The notes: a model not told the origin generated them from the letters alone. A DNA stretch of 64,000 bases from Pseudoxanthomonas wuyuanensis (GCF_900215535.1 NZ_OCND01000001.1:1054001-1118000); one strand, 5' to 3'; counted from the stretch's first letter, positions 18,710-28,675 are shown. A program made the numbers and translations.

Positions 18710-19057
18710 ATGTCCGATCTGATCCCCCTCGCCCAGGCCCACTGCCTGCCCCTGCGCGGCAGCGAACACAGGCTGGGACAGGCCCGCATCGCCGAACTGC
18801 TGCCCGATATTCCCGGCTGGGAGCTGGTCGAGGAAGGCCATGCGCTGTGCAAGACCTTCCAATTCAAGAACTACTACGAAACGATGGCATTCGTGAATGC
18901 GCTGGCCTTCATCTCCCACCGCGAGGATCATCATCCGGATCTGGGCGTACATTACAACCGCGCCGTGGTCCGCTACTCCACCCATGATGTCGGCGGCCTG
19001 AGCGAGAATGACTTCATCTGCGCGGCCAAGGCCGATGCGTTGCTGGGAGAAGCCTGA
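18710..19057 (+). CDS. phhB: Pterin-4a-carbinolamine dehydratase
   Basis: The enzyme recycles the pterin cofactor after aromatic amino-acid hydroxylation by dehydrating 4a-hydroxytetrahydropterin. The 115-residue protein has the family signature [17 protein letters not shown] (about residues 68-84), with the His-His that binds the pterin. A ribosome-binding AGGAG lies a few bases before the ATG. The stop overlaps the start of the TonB-like lipoprotein gene (TGATG). No phenylalanine hydroxylase gene is present in this window. Confidence 0.93.
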   Translation: MSDLIPLAQAHCLPLRGSEHRLGQARIAELLPDIPGWELVEEGHALCKTFQFKNYYETMAFVNALAFISHREDHHPDLGVHYNRAVVRYSTHDVGGLSENDFICAAKADALLGEA

Positions 19058-19485
19058 TGGACGTCCGTACCCGCCGCCGGCCGCCGGCCCTGCCCCTGTC
19101 CCTCGCCCTGGCCGTTGCGCTGGCGCTGTCGGCCTGCGGAAACAACGAGGCGCCCGAGGCGCCGGCGATCCCGCCGACGGAGCTGGCCGCCATCGAAACG
19201 CCGCCGCCCGCCTATCCGCCGGAAGCCGAGTGCGACAGCGAAGGCGGCACCACGGTGCTGCGGGTGACCATCGAGCGCGATGGCGAGCCTGCGCAGGTGA
19301 ACCAGGTGCAGAGCAGCGGCAACGACGCCCTCGACCGGGCCGCGCTGGAAGCCGTGCGCGGCTGGAAATTCCGGGCCGCAACGCGCAATGGAAATCCGGT
19401 CAGCCATACCATCACCGTACCGGTGACCTTCCCGCCGGTGCTGGAAAAGCCGACCCGCTGCTTCGCACCGGATGCGCAGCGCTGA
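19057..19485 (+). CDS. Lipoprotein with a TonB C-terminal domain
   Basis: A 142-residue protein with a lipoprotein signal ending at SAC (Cys about residue 26) and a TonB/TolA C-terminal fold: 'YPPEAECDSEGGTTVLRVTIERDGEP...' followed by ALDRAALEAVRGWKF. True TonB has an N-terminal membrane helix and a long Pro-rich spacer; here both are replaced by a lipid anchor, so it probably acts at a membrane surface rather than as a standard energy transducer. Cys residues at both ends of the domain may form a disulfide. Its start overlaps phhB by one base. Confidence 0.8.
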   Translation: MDVRTRRRPPALPLSLALAVALALSACGNNEAPEAPAIPPTELAAIETPPPAYPPEAECDSEGGTTVLRVTIERDGEPAQVNQVQSSGNDALDRAALEAVRGWKFRAATRNGNPVSHTITVPVTFPPVLEKPTRCFAPDAQR

Positions 19486-19516
19486 CGGCGCCACGCCCGA
19501 TCGGTAGCCGCGCTTT

Positions 19517-20494
19517 CTACCCCAGCCGGTCAAGCGCGTCGGCAAGCTCATCGGCCAGCGGCGCGTTCAGCACATAAGGCGTGTTGCCGCCATCCAGCGC
19601 GAACTGCAGCGATGCCGCATGCAGGAACAGCCGCTTCAGCCCGGCCTGTTCGCGCAGCCGCTTGTTGACCGCTTCATCGCCGTACTTGTCGTCGCCGGCC
19701 ACCGGATGGCCGATATGCTGGGCGTGCACGCGAATCTGGTGGGTGCGGCCGGTTTCGATGCGCACCTCGCAGTAGGAATGCCCGCCGCGCCGTTCCAACA
19801 CCTTGAAGTGGCTCAGCGACGGCTTACCGCCCGGGTTGACCTGCACATGGCGTTCGCCGCCCTGGCGCAGGCCGACGTGCAGCGGCGCATCCACCGTCAT
19901 CACCCCGTCGGGCATGCGCCCGATCAACAGCGCCAGATAGCGCTTCTGGATGCCGCTGCCGCCGTCCTCGCGCATCAGCGCCTGCAGTTCGGTCAGCGCC
20001 GAGCGCTTCTTGGCCATGACCAGCAGGCCGGAGGTGTCGCGGTCCAGCCGGTGCACCAGTTCCAGCGACAGGTTGGGCCGCAGCGCGCGCATGGTCTCGA
20101 TGGCGCCGTGGCTGATGCCGCTGCCGCCGTGGCTGGCGACGCCCGACGGCTTGTTCAGCACCAGCAGGCGCGCGTCCTCGAACACGATGGCCTGTTCCAT
20201 CCGTTGCAGGAACGCGGCCGGCGGCGGCGCCTGTTCTCCGGGCTCTGTGAGACTGACCGGCGGAATCCGCACCTCATCGCCGCCTTCCAGCTTGCGCTCG
20301 GCCTTGGCGCGGCCACCGTTGACCCGCACCTGGCCGCTGCGCACCAGTTTGTAGACCAGACTGCGCGGCGCGCCTTTCAGCTGGCCCAGCAGGAAATTGT
20401 CCAGCCGCTGGCCGCCGCGGTCGGCCGGCACGGTGACCATGCGCACCGCGGTTTTGGCGGCAGAAGACTTCGGGGCGGGGGGCTGAGCGGTCAT
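19517..20494 (-). CDS. rluC: 23S rRNA pseudouridine synthase RluC
   Basis: RluC makes pseudouridines at positions 955, 2504 and 2580 (E. coli numbering) of 23S rRNA. The 325-residue protein has an S4 RNA-binding domain (about 28-80) and the catalytic HRLDRDTSG motif with Asp151. The ATG at 20494 (MTAQPP) was chosen; an upstream extension to 20566 lacks family similarity and runs into the divergent promoter region. The divergent pairing with rne is the same as in E. coli, which supports the assignment to RluC rather than RluA or RluD. Confidence 0.93.
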   Translation of the reverse strand: MTAQPPAPKSSAAKTAVRMVTVPADRGGQRLDNFLLGQLKGAPRSLVYKLVRSGQVRVNGGRAKAERKLEGGDEVRIPPVSLTEPGEQAPPPAAFLQRMEQAIVFEDARLLVLNKPSGVASHGGSGISHGAIETMRALRPNLSLELVHRLDRDTSGLLVMAKKRSALTELQALMREDGGSGIQKRYLALLIGRMPDGVMTVDAPLHVGLRQGGERHVQVNPGGKPSLSHFKVLERRGGHSYCEVRIETGRTHQIRVHAQHIGHPVAGDDKYGDEAVNKRLREQAGLKRLFLHAASLQFALDGGNTPYVLNAPLADELADALDRLG

Positions 20495-20916
20495 CCGTCT
20501 TTTTCTGTTACACTCGGCGGGCGAGATAAGGGTTTGATTTCGCAGGAAGTTAGGCAGTTCGTTCAATGCCGCGGGCCAGAAGCCCAGCTTTCCGCGATAC
20601 CGGTCTAGTGCGCGGCCACCGCCCCAGGGGCGGCCATGTTAGCGGCTTACCGGCGGACCCGGATACCGCCCGATGCGTCAGACATCGGAGCTGAACATGC
20701 CCCGCGCGGCGCAACCCCCTGGGGAAGCTGCCGCCGGCCCGTAACAAACCCATTCAGAAAAAGCGCTCCCGCGGTTTGCCGTGGTGTTGAAGCGCTGGAT
20801 ACCCAACCCGCCCCGCTGCGCCTGCGCGAGGGGCGGAAAAGCCTCTCACGAGGAGCAGGTTCCAGAGGCGAAATGCCACGGCGTTCCGCGCGGTAGTAGC
20901 GCGCGAGGAACGCACC
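20495..20916 (+). promoter_or_regulatory. Divergent rluC/rne control region with a long rne leader
   Basis: A 422-bp spacer without a supported gene. The only AT-rich stretch is next to rluC (20497-20545: TTTTTCTGTTACACT, then GAGATAAGG), so the rne promoter probably lies there and the rne mRNA would have a leader of about 350-370 nt. In E. coli a leader of similar length lets RNase E control its own mRNA. Several GC-rich hairpins can be drawn (for example around 20610-20632), but no clear sequence match to the E. coli leader was made. Confidence 0.55.
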
Positions 20917-23900
20917 ATGAAACGCATGTTGATCAACGCGACGCAGGAAGAAGAACTGCGCGTCGCCATCGTCGACGGACAGACCCTGTACGACATCGAT
21001 ATCGAACAGCCGTCGAAAGAACAGAAGAAATCCAATATCTACAAGGGCCGCATCACCCGGCTCGAGCCCTCGCTGGAAGCGGCTTTCGTCGAATACGGCG
21101 CCGAGCGCCACGGCTTCCTGCCGCTGAAGGAAATCTCCCGCGACTACTTCCAGGCCGGGGTCGACCACAACAAGGCCGGCCTGCGCGAACTGTTGCGCGA
21201 AGGCCAGGAAGTGGTGGTCCAGGTCGACAAGGACGAGCGCGGCAACAAGGGCGCCGCCCTGACCACGTTCATCTCGCTGGCCGGCCGCTACATGGTGCTG
21301 ATGCCCAACTCGCCCACCGCCGGCGGCGTCTCGCGTCGCATCGAGGGCGAAGACCGTGCCGAGCTCAAGAAGGCGATGGATGCGCTGACCATTCCCGACG
21401 ACATGGGCGTGATCATCCGTACCGCAGGCGTCGGCCGCGATGCCGAAGAGCTGCAATGGGATCTGGACTACCTGCTGCAGGTCTGGAAGGCCATTGCCGA
21501 GGCCGCGCTGACCAAGCCGGCGCCGTTCCTGATCTACCAGGAGTCGCGCCTGATCGTGCGCGCCCTGCGCGACTACCTGCGCAACGACGTCGGCGAGATC
21601 CTGGTCGACACCGACGAGCTCTATGCCACCGCGCAGGAATTCATGCAGCAGGTGATGCCGCACAACCTGCGCAAGCTCAAGCACTACAAGGACGACATCC
21701 CGCTGTTCAACCGCTTCCAGATCGAGTCGCAGATCGAAGGCGCGTACGAGCGCAATGTCCGCCTGCCATCCGGCGGCTCCATCGTGGTCGACCAGACCGA
21801 AGCGCTGACCGCCATCGACGTCAACTCGGCGCGCGCCACCAAGGGCGGCGACATCGAGGAAACCGCGTTCCACACCAACCTGGAAGCGGCCGACGAAGTG
21901 GCCCGCCAGCTGCGCCTGCGCGACCTCGGCGGCCTGGTGGTGATCGACTTCATCGACATGTCGTCCAACAAGCATCAGCGCGAAGTCGAAAACCGCCTGC
22001 AGAACGCGTTGAAGTACGACCGCGCGCGCGTGCAGCTGGGCCGCATCTCGCGCTTCGGCCTGATGGAAATGAGCCGCCAGCGCCTGCGCCCCAGCCTGGG
22101 CGAATCCAGCCAGATCGTCTGCCCGCGCTGCGACGGCCACGGCCGCATGCGCAGCGTGGAGTCGCTGTCGCTGTCGATCATCCGCGTGGCCGAAGAGCAC
22201 GCGATGAAGGACAACACCGGGCAGGTGCTGATCCAGGCGCCGGTGGAAATCGCCAACTTCCTGCTCAACGAGAAGCGCAGCGCGCTGCGCGAGATCGAAA
22301 AACGCCATGACGCGCCTATCGTCATCGTCGCCGACGAGCAACTGCACACTCCGCATTACGAAGTCACCCGCATCCGCGAGAACGAACTCGGCGAGGAAAC
22401 CAGCAAGCCCAGCTACCAGCGCGGCACCCCGCGCAAGCTGCCGGTGCATGCGCTGACCAAGGCGCAGCTGAACATTCCGCCGGCACCTGCCGTCACCCAC
22501 GTCAAGCACGCCGCACCGGCGCCGTTGCGCGAGGAACGCGAACAGCCGGTCGCCGCCCCCGTTCCGGTGGCCGCTCCGGTCGCCGCCGCACCCGCTGCAA
22601 CCGGCGGCGTCGTCGGCTGGTTCAAGCGCCTGCTGGGCGGTGGCGAAACGCCGGCACCGGCGCCAGTGCACCCGTCGCGTGCGCAGGATGGACAGCGCGG
22701 ACGCACCGAGCGCAACGAACGCGGCAATCGCCGCGACAACCGCGATGGCCGCGGCCAGCAGGGAGCAGGCCGTGGCGGCAGCGCCCAGCGTCGCGACGAA
22801 CGCGGCAACCGGCCGCAAGGCGCCCCGGCCGCCGCCGGCCAGCCGCAGCAGAAACAACGCGGCGAACAGGCCCCTGCGCAGCAGAAGCAGGCCAAGGCGC
22901 AGAATCAGCCGCAGAAGCAGCCCAAGCAGCAGAACCTCGCCGGCGGCACGGCCCAGGCAGGCAACCGGCCACCGCGCCAAGCCGACGCGCCGCGGCCGGC
23001 AACGCCCAAGCCTGAAGCCGCCGCCGTCGACGAGACGGCCGCCGCCGCTGCGGCCGCAACTGCTGCTGCCGTAACGGTAGCCGCGAGCGCCAGCGAAACT
23101 CCAACCGCGCCGCCGGCGACAGCCGTGGCCGCCGCAGCATCGGCCGAAACGGAAGGAGCTACCGCCGCTACCGCCGCGACAGACGCTGCCGGCGCTGCGG
23201 CTTCCGCGCCTGTCGACGCCGCCAGCAACGACAGCAATGAAACCGGCGAAGGGACTGGCCGTCGTCGGCGTGGCCGGCGCGGTGGCCGCCGCCGCCGCCG
23301 CGGCAACAGCGATGCTGCCGCCGGCGAAAACGAGGCCATCGACGATCTGTCCGGCGAAGGTGGCGATGGCGAGGAGGCGGCGTTCAGCCGTTCGCAGCCG
23401 GAGTTCGATTTCGACGACGTGCCCGCGGACAGCAAGCCTGCTCCGCGCGCGGTTGCGCCAGTGCAGCCTGCCGCCGCCGCCGAACCGGTTGCGGTCAACG
23501 ATGCGCCCGCGCCGCAAGCGCCCGTGGCCAGCCGGTCCGAACCGGCCATCCCACCCGCTGCGGAAGTCGCCGGCCCTGCTCCTGCCGAGCCAACCCACGC
23601 CGAAGAAGCCGCGGCAACGGCGTCCGATTCCGATCGAAGCCCAGCCGAAACGGTGACCAGCGCGGTGGCGGCCGAAGCAGCCGCCCTCGCCCGGCCCGCC
23701 CAGGCCGAGCCAGCCCAAACCCAGCCCGCTCAAGCCGAGGTCGCGGCCATCGTGCAACACGAGGCCGAAGCGGTCGCCAGCCGGATGGAAGCCGTAAAGC
23801 AGGACGCCATCGAACAGGCCGCCCTGCAAATACCTGCGGTCGAAGCGACGGACAGCGATGCGCTGGCCAAGGCGGCAGCCGATGCCAAGGCGACCGTGCA

Positions 23901-24213
23901 AGCGGAACTCTCAGCCTCGCCGGCGCCCGCCGCCGCGGCTGAGGCCGGGAAAGAACAAGCGCCGCCGGCTGTCGCCGTAGCGCCCATCCCGGCACCTGCG
24001 CCGCTCACGACGCCGGAGCCGCCGCGCGGCAGCACCGGCTCATTGTTCTTTGTTGCCGACGAGAACACGCCGGCCTCGGTCAGGCGCAGCCTGTTCGATC
24101 CTGTGCCGGCCCCGCAATCTGCCGAACCCGCCAAGGTCGCCGATGCGGCCCACAACGACGACGAAAAGCCGTCCGAACCCGGTGAGCAAGGCAACGAGGA
24201 ACGCAGCGCATAA
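20917..24213 (+). CDS. rne: Ribonuclease E
   Basis: RNase E is the main endonuclease for mRNA decay and for rRNA and tRNA processing, and the scaffold of the degradosome. The 1098-residue protein has a complete catalytic half: S1 domain (about 37-120), the metal-binding Asp residues in [13 protein letters not shown] and VVIDFIDM, and the Zn-link [10 protein letters not shown]. After residue ~520 it becomes low-complexity: [13 protein letters not shown] (about 563-575) looks like the amphipathic membrane anchor seen at the same place in E. coli; Arg/Gly/Gln-rich stretches and a block of arginines (about 775-795) suit RNA binding; the rest is Ala/Pro-rich, with a conserved-looking GSLFFVADE near the end. 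A strong terminator follows. Confidence 0.95.
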   Translation: MKRMLINATQEEELRVAIVDGQTLYDIDIEQPSKEQKKSNIYKGRITRLEPSLEAAFVEYGAERHGFLPLKEISRDYFQAGVDHNKAGLRELLREGQEVVVQVDKDERGNKGAALTTFISLAGRYMVLMPNSPTAGGVSRRIEGEDRAELKKAMDALTIPDDMGVIIRTAGVGRDAEELQWDLDYLLQVWKAIAEAALTKPAPFLIYQESRLIVRALRDYLRNDVGEILVDTDELYATAQEFMQQVMPHNLRKLKHYKDDIPLFNRFQIESQIEGAYERNVRLPSGGSIVVDQTEALTAIDVNSARATKGGDIEETAFHTNLEAADEVARQLRLRDLGGLVVIDFIDMSSNKHQREVENRLQNALKYDRARVQLGRISRFGLMEMSRQRLRPSLGESSQIVCPRCDGHGRMRSVESLSLSIIRVAEEHAMKDNTGQVLIQAPVEIANFLLNEKRSALREIEKRHDAPIVIVADEQLHTPHYEVTRIRENELGEETSKPSYQRGTPRKLPVHALTKAQLNIPPAPAVTHVKHAAPAPLREEREQPVAAPVPVAAPVAAAPAATGGVVGWFKRLLGGGETPAPAPVHPSRAQDGQRGRTERNERGNRRDNRDGRGQQGAGRGGSAQRRDERGNRPQGAPAAAGQPQQKQRGEQAPAQQKQAKAQNQPQKQPKQQNLAGGTAQAGNRPPRQADAPRPATPKPEAAAVDETAAAAAAATAAAVTVAASASETPTAPPATAVAAAASAETEGATAATAATDAAGAAASAPVDAASNDSNETGEGTGRRRRGRRGGRRRRRGNSDAAAGENEAIDDLSGEGGDGEEAAFSRSQPEFDFDDVPADSKPAPRAVAPVQPAAAAEPVAVNDAPAPQAPVASRSEPAIPPAAEVAGPAPAEPTHAEEAAATASDSDRSPAETVTSAVAAEAAALARPAQAEPAQTQPAQAEVAAIVQHEAEAVASRMEAVKQDAIEQAALQIPAVEATDSDALAKAAADAKATVQAELSASPAPAAAAEAGKEQAPPAVAVAPIPAPAPLTTPEPPRGSTGSLFFVADENTPASVRRSLFDPVPAPQSAEPAKVADAAHNDDEKPSEPGEQGNEERSA

Positions 24214-24258
24214 CCGCATGCGACGGGCCGCCGCAGCGCCGCCCGCGCAATCCGGACC

Positions 24259-24288
24259 AGCCGGCCGCGCAAGCGGCCGGCTTTTTTT
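24259..24288 (+). terminator. Rho-independent terminator of rne
   Basis: A 10-bp stem AGCCGGCCGC/GCGGCCGGCT with a GCAA loop, followed by seven T residues. Confidence 0.93.
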
Positions 24289-24482
24289 ATGGTTCTTCCT
24301 TCCAACAGAAATCTACCGATACACCGCCAAGCGCGACGGTTACCTTCTCCCTCCGGGAGAAGAGCCTGCGTACGTGATGCGGGGCGGCCCGAACAGTCGG
24401 ATCAGGGTACGGCGAAGAATCACACGCTCAGGGCCGGTCATTTCGCCGCATCTTCCGGCAAAGCCCGGCTCCGCTTCGGAGA

Positions 24483-25130
24483 TCAGATGGCCCGCGACGG
24501 ATCCAGCAGACCGTACTGCGCGGCCAGCCGCGCCAGCGCGATGTTGTCCTGCACGCCGGTCTTCTCGAACAAGCGCGTCTTGTGCGTGTTCACCGTCTTC
24601 GCGCTCAGGCTCAGGCGCTTGGCGATATCTTCCTGCCGCAATCCCTGGGTCAGCAGCATCGCCACTTCCAGTTCGCGTGGCGACAATGCATCGAACGGCG
24701 ACGCCTCGCCGCCGACATTCAGCAACGCGAGGTTCTGCGCGATGCTGGTTCCCAGATAACGCTTGCCGCGCGAAACGTCGCGTACCGCGCGAATCAGTTC
24801 GGTGGCATCGCCGCCCTTGCCGATATAACCGGACGCGCCGGCTTCCAGCAGCCGCTTCGGCAACGGTCCATCCTCCAGCACCGACACGATGATCACCCGC
24901 GTCTTCTGCTCCCCGCGCACGATGCGCTCGGTGACTTCCAGGCCGCTGTAGCCGGGAAGATGCAGATCGCACAACACCACATCCGGGTTGAGCTGGCGGA
25001 TCAGCGGCAGCGCCTCTTCGCCGCTTTCGCTCTCGCCCACCACTTCGATATCGACCTCATTGGCAAGAATCATCTTCATGCCGGTTCGCACCAGCGCATG
25101 ATCGTCAATCAGGAATACGCGAATCGTCAT
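24483..25130 (-). CDS. NarL/FixJ response regulator of the GacA/UvrY type
   Basis: A 215-residue two-component response regulator. The receiver domain has the acidic pair (IDDH, residues 8-11) and the phospho-acceptor Asp55 (LCDLHLPG); the C-terminal LuxR helix-turn-helix begins at 'SPFDALSPRELEVAMLL' and contains AKTVNTHKTRLFEK. The 'SPF..LS.REL' joint and overall pattern match GacA/UvrY, which with a GacS/BarA kinase controls small regulatory RNAs of the Csr/Rsm system. It is not next to uvrC, the usual neighbour, and no sensor kinase is in the window. The ATG at 25130 (MTIRVFL) was chosen. Confidence 0.85.
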   Translation of the reverse strand: MTIRVFLIDDHALVRTGMKMILANEVDIEVVGESESGEEALPLIRQLNPDVVLCDLHLPGYSGLEVTERIVRGEQKTRVIIVSVLEDGPLPKRLLEAGASGYIGKGGDATELIRAVRDVSRGKRYLGTSIAQNLALLNVGGEASPFDALSPRELEVAMLLTQGLRQEDIAKRLSLSAKTVNTHKTRLFEKTGVQDNIALARLAAQYGLLDPSRAI

Positions 25131-25298
25131 CCTTACGCTCCTTGTCGGCCTTGCCCCGCCCAAGACTGTTGCATCGGTTTCCTCCCGTTTTTCATTCTAT
25201 TCGCGCCGCGCCGCCGGCGCGCGGCCTTCGGCTTATGGCATGGGCACCGCGGCGGCGGCCTGTGCAATACTCGTCACATTATCAGGAGAATCAATATC

Positions 25299-26165
25299 AT
25301 GCGCCTGTTCCGTATTTTCGGTGCCCTGCCCTGGCTGCTGGCGTTGTCGGCTGCCCCCGCGCTGGCCGACAACCCGGCGGCCGGTTCCTGGCAACAACAG
25401 GTCGCCGCCGTCAGCGCCGGCCGCGACTCGTTGTCGCGCGGCCATGCCATTACGGCGCGGCTGGATGCGCTGGGCATCCAATGGCGCCGGGAAGCGTTCG
25501 AACGCGACGGCAAGCGCGGCAGCAATCTGCTGGCCGATCTTGGCGGCCCGGCCGGCGCGCCGTTGCTGCTGATCGGCGCCCACTACGACAAGGTCGAAAT
25601 CGGGCACGGCGCCACCGACAACGCCTCTGGCGTCGCTGCGGTGCTGGAACTTGCGGCGGCCCTGAAGGCGCGCCCGCTGACGGCGCATCGCGTGCAGGTC
25701 GCTTTCTGGGATCTGGAAGAGCACGGCCTGCTGGGTTCGCACGCCTGGGTGGAAACGCCCGATCGCGAGCGTCCGGCGCTGTACGTCAATTTCGACGTGT
25801 TCGGCTGGGGAGACACGTTGTGGATGATGTCGCCCAACGCCGACACTCCGCTGATCCGCTCGTTGCGCGAAGCGGCCAGCGCGCAGCAACTCGGCTTCGC
25901 GCCGGGCGAACGCTACCCGCCCACCGATCATCTGGCGTTCCTGAATTCCGGTTGGCCGGCGGTGTCCTTTTCGCTGGTGGGCGGCGACGAAATCGACGCC
26001 ATCCTGGCGGTTTTCGGCGGGCAGAATCCGCCGGTCGCGCCCAAGGTCATGCAGGTGATCCACAGCGCGCGCGACACCATCGCCGAAATCGACGCCGTCC
26101 ATATCGGCAAGGCTCTGACGGTAGTGGAACGCGGCCTGCGCGACTGGGACAGCGCAAACCGGTAG
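25299..26165 (+). CDS. Exported M28 family zinc peptidase
   Basis: A 288-residue protein with a signal peptide (residues 1-23, ALA-D). The di-zinc aminopeptidase motifs are visible in order: IGAHYDKVE (His), TDNASGVAAVLELA (bridging Asp), DLEEHGLLG (Glu-Glu, catalytic and ligand), NFDVFGWGD (Asp) and a C-terminal His, probably in VIHSARDT. It likely trims peptides in the periplasm or outside the cell. AGGAG lies 10 bp before the ATG. The spacer from the divergent regulator gene is 168 bp. Confidence 0.87.
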   Translation: MRLFRIFGALPWLLALSAAPALADNPAAGSWQQQVAAVSAGRDSLSRGHAITARLDALGIQWRREAFERDGKRGSNLLADLGGPAGAPLLLIGAHYDKVEIGHGATDNASGVAAVLELAAALKARPLTAHRVQVAFWDLEEHGLLGSHAWVETPDRERPALYVNFDVFGWGDTLWMMSPNADTPLIRSLREAASAQQLGFAPGERYPPTDHLAFLNSGWPAVSFSLVGGDEIDAILAVFGGQNPPVAPKVMQVIHSARDTIAEIDAVHIGKALTVVERGLRDWDSANR

Positions 26166-26280
26166 GCATGCCGGCAGCGTGACGACTCGCTGAATGCGAA
26201 ATCGGGGCGTCGCCTTCTTTGCATCGGTATCACAGACGGTTTCGTAGCCTGAGTCGGGCCCATCGTTCGTCCCCCCCAAC

Positions 26281-26508
26281 ATGATGACCTTCGACCTGCC
26301 GTACGCGCCCGACTCCCACGACGCCTTTTTGCTGTCCATCAACGAGTCTCCGCCATTGCGCTTTCCGAGCCGCGGCGCGGCGCTGACGTACGCCATCCGC
26401 CTGGCCAACCAGCGGATAGCTCAAGGTTTGGACTACGCCATCAATGTCGAAGGCGGCGACGGCAAGTGGCGCGTATTCCAGGGCGTAGGCCATCTGCTGG
26501 TCGCCTGA
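26281..26508 (+). CDS. Small conserved-looking hypothetical protein
   Basis: A 75-residue soluble protein with no membrane segment or signal peptide. I do not recognise a family with certainty; the 'AALTYAIRLANQRIAQGLDYAINVEGGDGKWRVF' organisation (helix, then two strands) is like small DUF2188-type proteins. There is a second ATG three bases downstream and no obvious ribosome-binding site, so the start is uncertain. Third-position GC bias is normal for the window. Confidence 0.55.
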   Translation: MMTFDLPYAPDSHDAFLLSINESPPLRFPSRGAALTYAIRLANQRIAQGLDYAINVEGGDGKWRVFQGVGHLLVA

Positions 26509-26705
26509 ACGGTAACGCGCCATCCTGTCGGATTATTCCTACCCGCCAGCGCGGCAAGCCCCGACTGCCAAAGTGCTGCCGCGCAGGCAAGCTATTCCTG
26601 TCCCCGGAAGCACGCCCTGCACAGGCAATGGATGCCGCTCTGCAAAGGACCAAGGGCACCGCCTTGAGCAAGCGGGCCGCTGGAACCGGGGACATCTCCC
26701 CTTTC
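26509..26705. other. Non-coding gap, possibly holding a small RNA
   Basis: No supported protein gene. The segment 26690-26745 holds two hairpins in a row: GGGGA/TCCCC near 26693-26705, then the strong terminator at 26706. That is the usual look of a small-RNA 3' end, but no convincing promoter was found, and the terminator may simply serve the 75-residue gene upstream. Confidence 0.35.
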
Positions 26706-26745
26706 AAAGACCCGGAGCGGATAGGTTCTCCGGGTCTTTTTCTTT
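26706..26745 (+). terminator. Strong Rho-independent terminator
   Basis: A perfect 12-bp stem AAAGACCCGGAG/CTCCGGGTCTTT with a 10-nt loop, followed by TTTCTTT. It ends a plus-strand transcript: the small gene at 26281 or an unannotated RNA. Confidence 0.88.
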
Positions 26746-26851
26746 GCGCGGGCGCTTCCGGTCCGGCGCCGCTGCAGGCCGCTGGCGCCGGCAGACCTGC
26801 CGCCACCACCGGCCTTTTCACAGTGTCTTGAACCGTCTGCGGCGACAGTAG

Positions 26852-27055
<204 letters not shown>

Positions 27056-27242
27056 TCCGACCGCTGCGTTCGCCTTCCCGCCCAGGTTGAAACAACCGCA
27101 AACTTCCACGAACCGGTTCCGAACCGGGACATGCGGTTACGGGTTGCGGTGAATCGCGACATCCCACCGCGCCTGTTTGGGCGATTGACGACACCTCCTG
27201 TCCGGACAGGCAGTTCGCGAAAGATGGCGCCTCGGCCGCATT

Positions 27243-27260
27243 GCCGCAACCGGTTGCGGC
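27243..27260. promoter_or_regulatory. 18-bp perfect palindrome upstream of the PEP-mutase-like gene
   Basis: GCCGCAACCGGTTGCGGC reads the same on both strands. A related 10-bp palindrome, GAACCGGTTC, lies at 27110-27119. Both share the ACCGGT core and sit in the 293-bp gap before the enzyme gene, so they may be operators. The rest of the gap (27056-27348) shows nothing else. Confidence 0.35.
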
Positions 27261-27348
27261 CGCGGCAAAGACGACAATGTCCGAAAACGGCGAGTCCGGC
27301 ATGCAGCGGCATGGCAAGCTGCGCATCCCTTCGCCGCCCGAGCCTGCC

Positions 27349-28158
27349 ATGGCCTTCCAACCCGAGCTTACCCAGCAGTTCCGTCAACTCCATACCCACG
27401 GCCTGCTGCGGCTGGCCAACGCCTGGGATGCCGGCAGCGCCCGCCTGATCGAAAGCCTGGGCGCGCCTGCCATCGCCACCACCAGCGCCGGATTGGCCTG
27501 GTCGCAAGGTTATGCCGACGGCGACCACCTGCCCGTCGCCAACCTGCTGGGCACGGTCGCCGCCATCCGCCGCGTCATTGACGTACCGCTGAGCATCGAT
27601 ATCGAAAGCGGCTATTCCGACGACCCGCAGGCCGTCGCCGCGCTGGTGCTGCAACTGGCCGAAGCGGGCGTATCGGGCATCAACCTGGAAGACGGCGCCA
27701 CTGCGCCGGAATCGCTATGCACCAAGATTGAGCACATCCGCCACGCCTGCGCGGCCGCCGGCGCCGATATCTTCATCAATGCGCGCACCGATGTTTATCT
27801 GCGGCAACTGGCGCCCGCCAGCGAACAGGTCGCCGCAACGCAGGCACGCGGCAACCGTTACCGCGATGCTGGCGCTGATGGCCTGTTCGTGCCGGGATTG
27901 ACGGACAGCGCGTCCATCGGCGCCATCGCCGCGGAGGTCGCCTTGCCGTTGAACGTGATGCTGCGCCCTGACTTGCCGGCAGTTGCGGAACTGGCCGCAC
28001 TGGGCGTGCGGCGGCTGAGCGCAGGTTCGAGCCTGGCCGAATCGGTCTTCGACCGCCTGCAGGCCGGTGCGCTGGATTTCCTGGAGTCTTCCGATCATGC
28101 AGGTGAAGATCGCCCGCCCCTGAGCTACCCGCAGATCAACCGGCTGTTCGCTGCGTGA
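27349..28158 (+). CDS. Isocitrate lyase / PEP mutase family enzyme
   Basis: A 269-residue TIM-barrel enzyme of the superfamily that makes or breaks C-C or C-P bonds next to a carboxylate. The signs are ANAWDAGSARLIE near the start, TTSAGLAWSQGYADG, the metal-binding SIDIESGYSDDP, INLEDGA and FINARTD. Family members include oxaloacetate decarboxylase-like and 2-methylisocitrate lyase-like proteins; the nearest function cannot be told here. The ATG at 27349 fits the family N-terminus, but ATGs at 27277 and 27301 are in frame and no start has a strong ribosome-binding site. Confidence 0.8.
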   Translation: MAFQPELTQQFRQLHTHGLLRLANAWDAGSARLIESLGAPAIATTSAGLAWSQGYADGDHLPVANLLGTVAAIRRVIDVPLSIDIESGYSDDPQAVAALVLQLAEAGVSGINLEDGATAPESLCTKIEHIRHACAAAGADIFINARTDVYLRQLAPASEQVAATQARGNRYRDAGADGLFVPGLTDSASIGAIAAEVALPLNVMLRPDLPAVAELAALGVRRLSAGSSLAESVFDRLQAGALDFLESSDHAGEDRPPLSYPQINRLFAA

Positions 28159-28276
28159 GCCACGCCATGGACGGCCGTTCGGGTTTGTCGCGATGGGATT
28201 AACATCCCGCCCACGTAGAGATAACCCGCCTTAGACAAAACTGAAGCATCCATCCATAAGCGTATTGGAGGTAGCA

Positions 28277-28675
28277 ATGGGATCGGTTTCTCGTGCAACC
28301 ACGGCCACAGCCAGCGCCCCGGAGTGCGAATGCATCGATATCCGCGCCGAGCTGTCGTATTGGCGGCAGCATATGGAATCTCAGGACTGGCACGACCGGT
28401 CGGCGAATTTCGACGACTGTCGCGCCACCATCAAGTTTGCCTACGACGCCTACCTGAAGTGGCACCGGGAACCGCTGCATCTGCTCGGCCCCACCCTGCG
28501 GCAGGCCTACGAACAGAAAATCAGCTATCGCGACCGTTTGGATTGGTTCGCAGCCGAGCAAATCATCCACGATGTATGGGACCGGATCCGGACTGCCGGC
28601 GCCTGTTGCGATGGCGAGGCCCGTTCCGGCGCACCCGCCCGGCCGATGCCGGCACTGGCCGCGACCATCAACTGA
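28277..28675 (+). CDS. Conserved hypothetical protein (132 residues)
   Basis: A soluble protein with a good GGAGG ribosome-binding site 6 bp before its ATG and its own terminator, so it is very likely real. It has a Cys pair near the start (ECEC, about residues 17-20) and a Cys-Cys near the end. The middle is helical and aromatic (WRQHMESQDWHD, YDAYLKWHREPLH, RLDWFAAEQIIHDVW). I do not recognise a characterised family; no catalytic motif is visible. Confidence 0.7.
   Translation: MGSVSRATTATASAPECECIDIRAELSYWRQHMESQDWHDRSANFDDCRATIKFAYDAYLKWHREPLHLLGPTLRQAYEQKISYRDRLDWFAAEQIIHDVWDRIRTAGACCDGEARSGAPARPMPALAATIN

Noticed and set aside
20647-23901. Minus-strand open frame of 1084 codons across rne
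   Set aside because: The opposite strand encodes RNase E with all catalytic motifs. The shadow product has no recognisable domain.
24344-24362. CTTCTCCC/GGGAGAAG hairpin as terminator of the response-regulator gene
   Set aside because: It lies on the right side for that gene but has no T-run on the minus strand. It looks like a common short repeat of these genomes.
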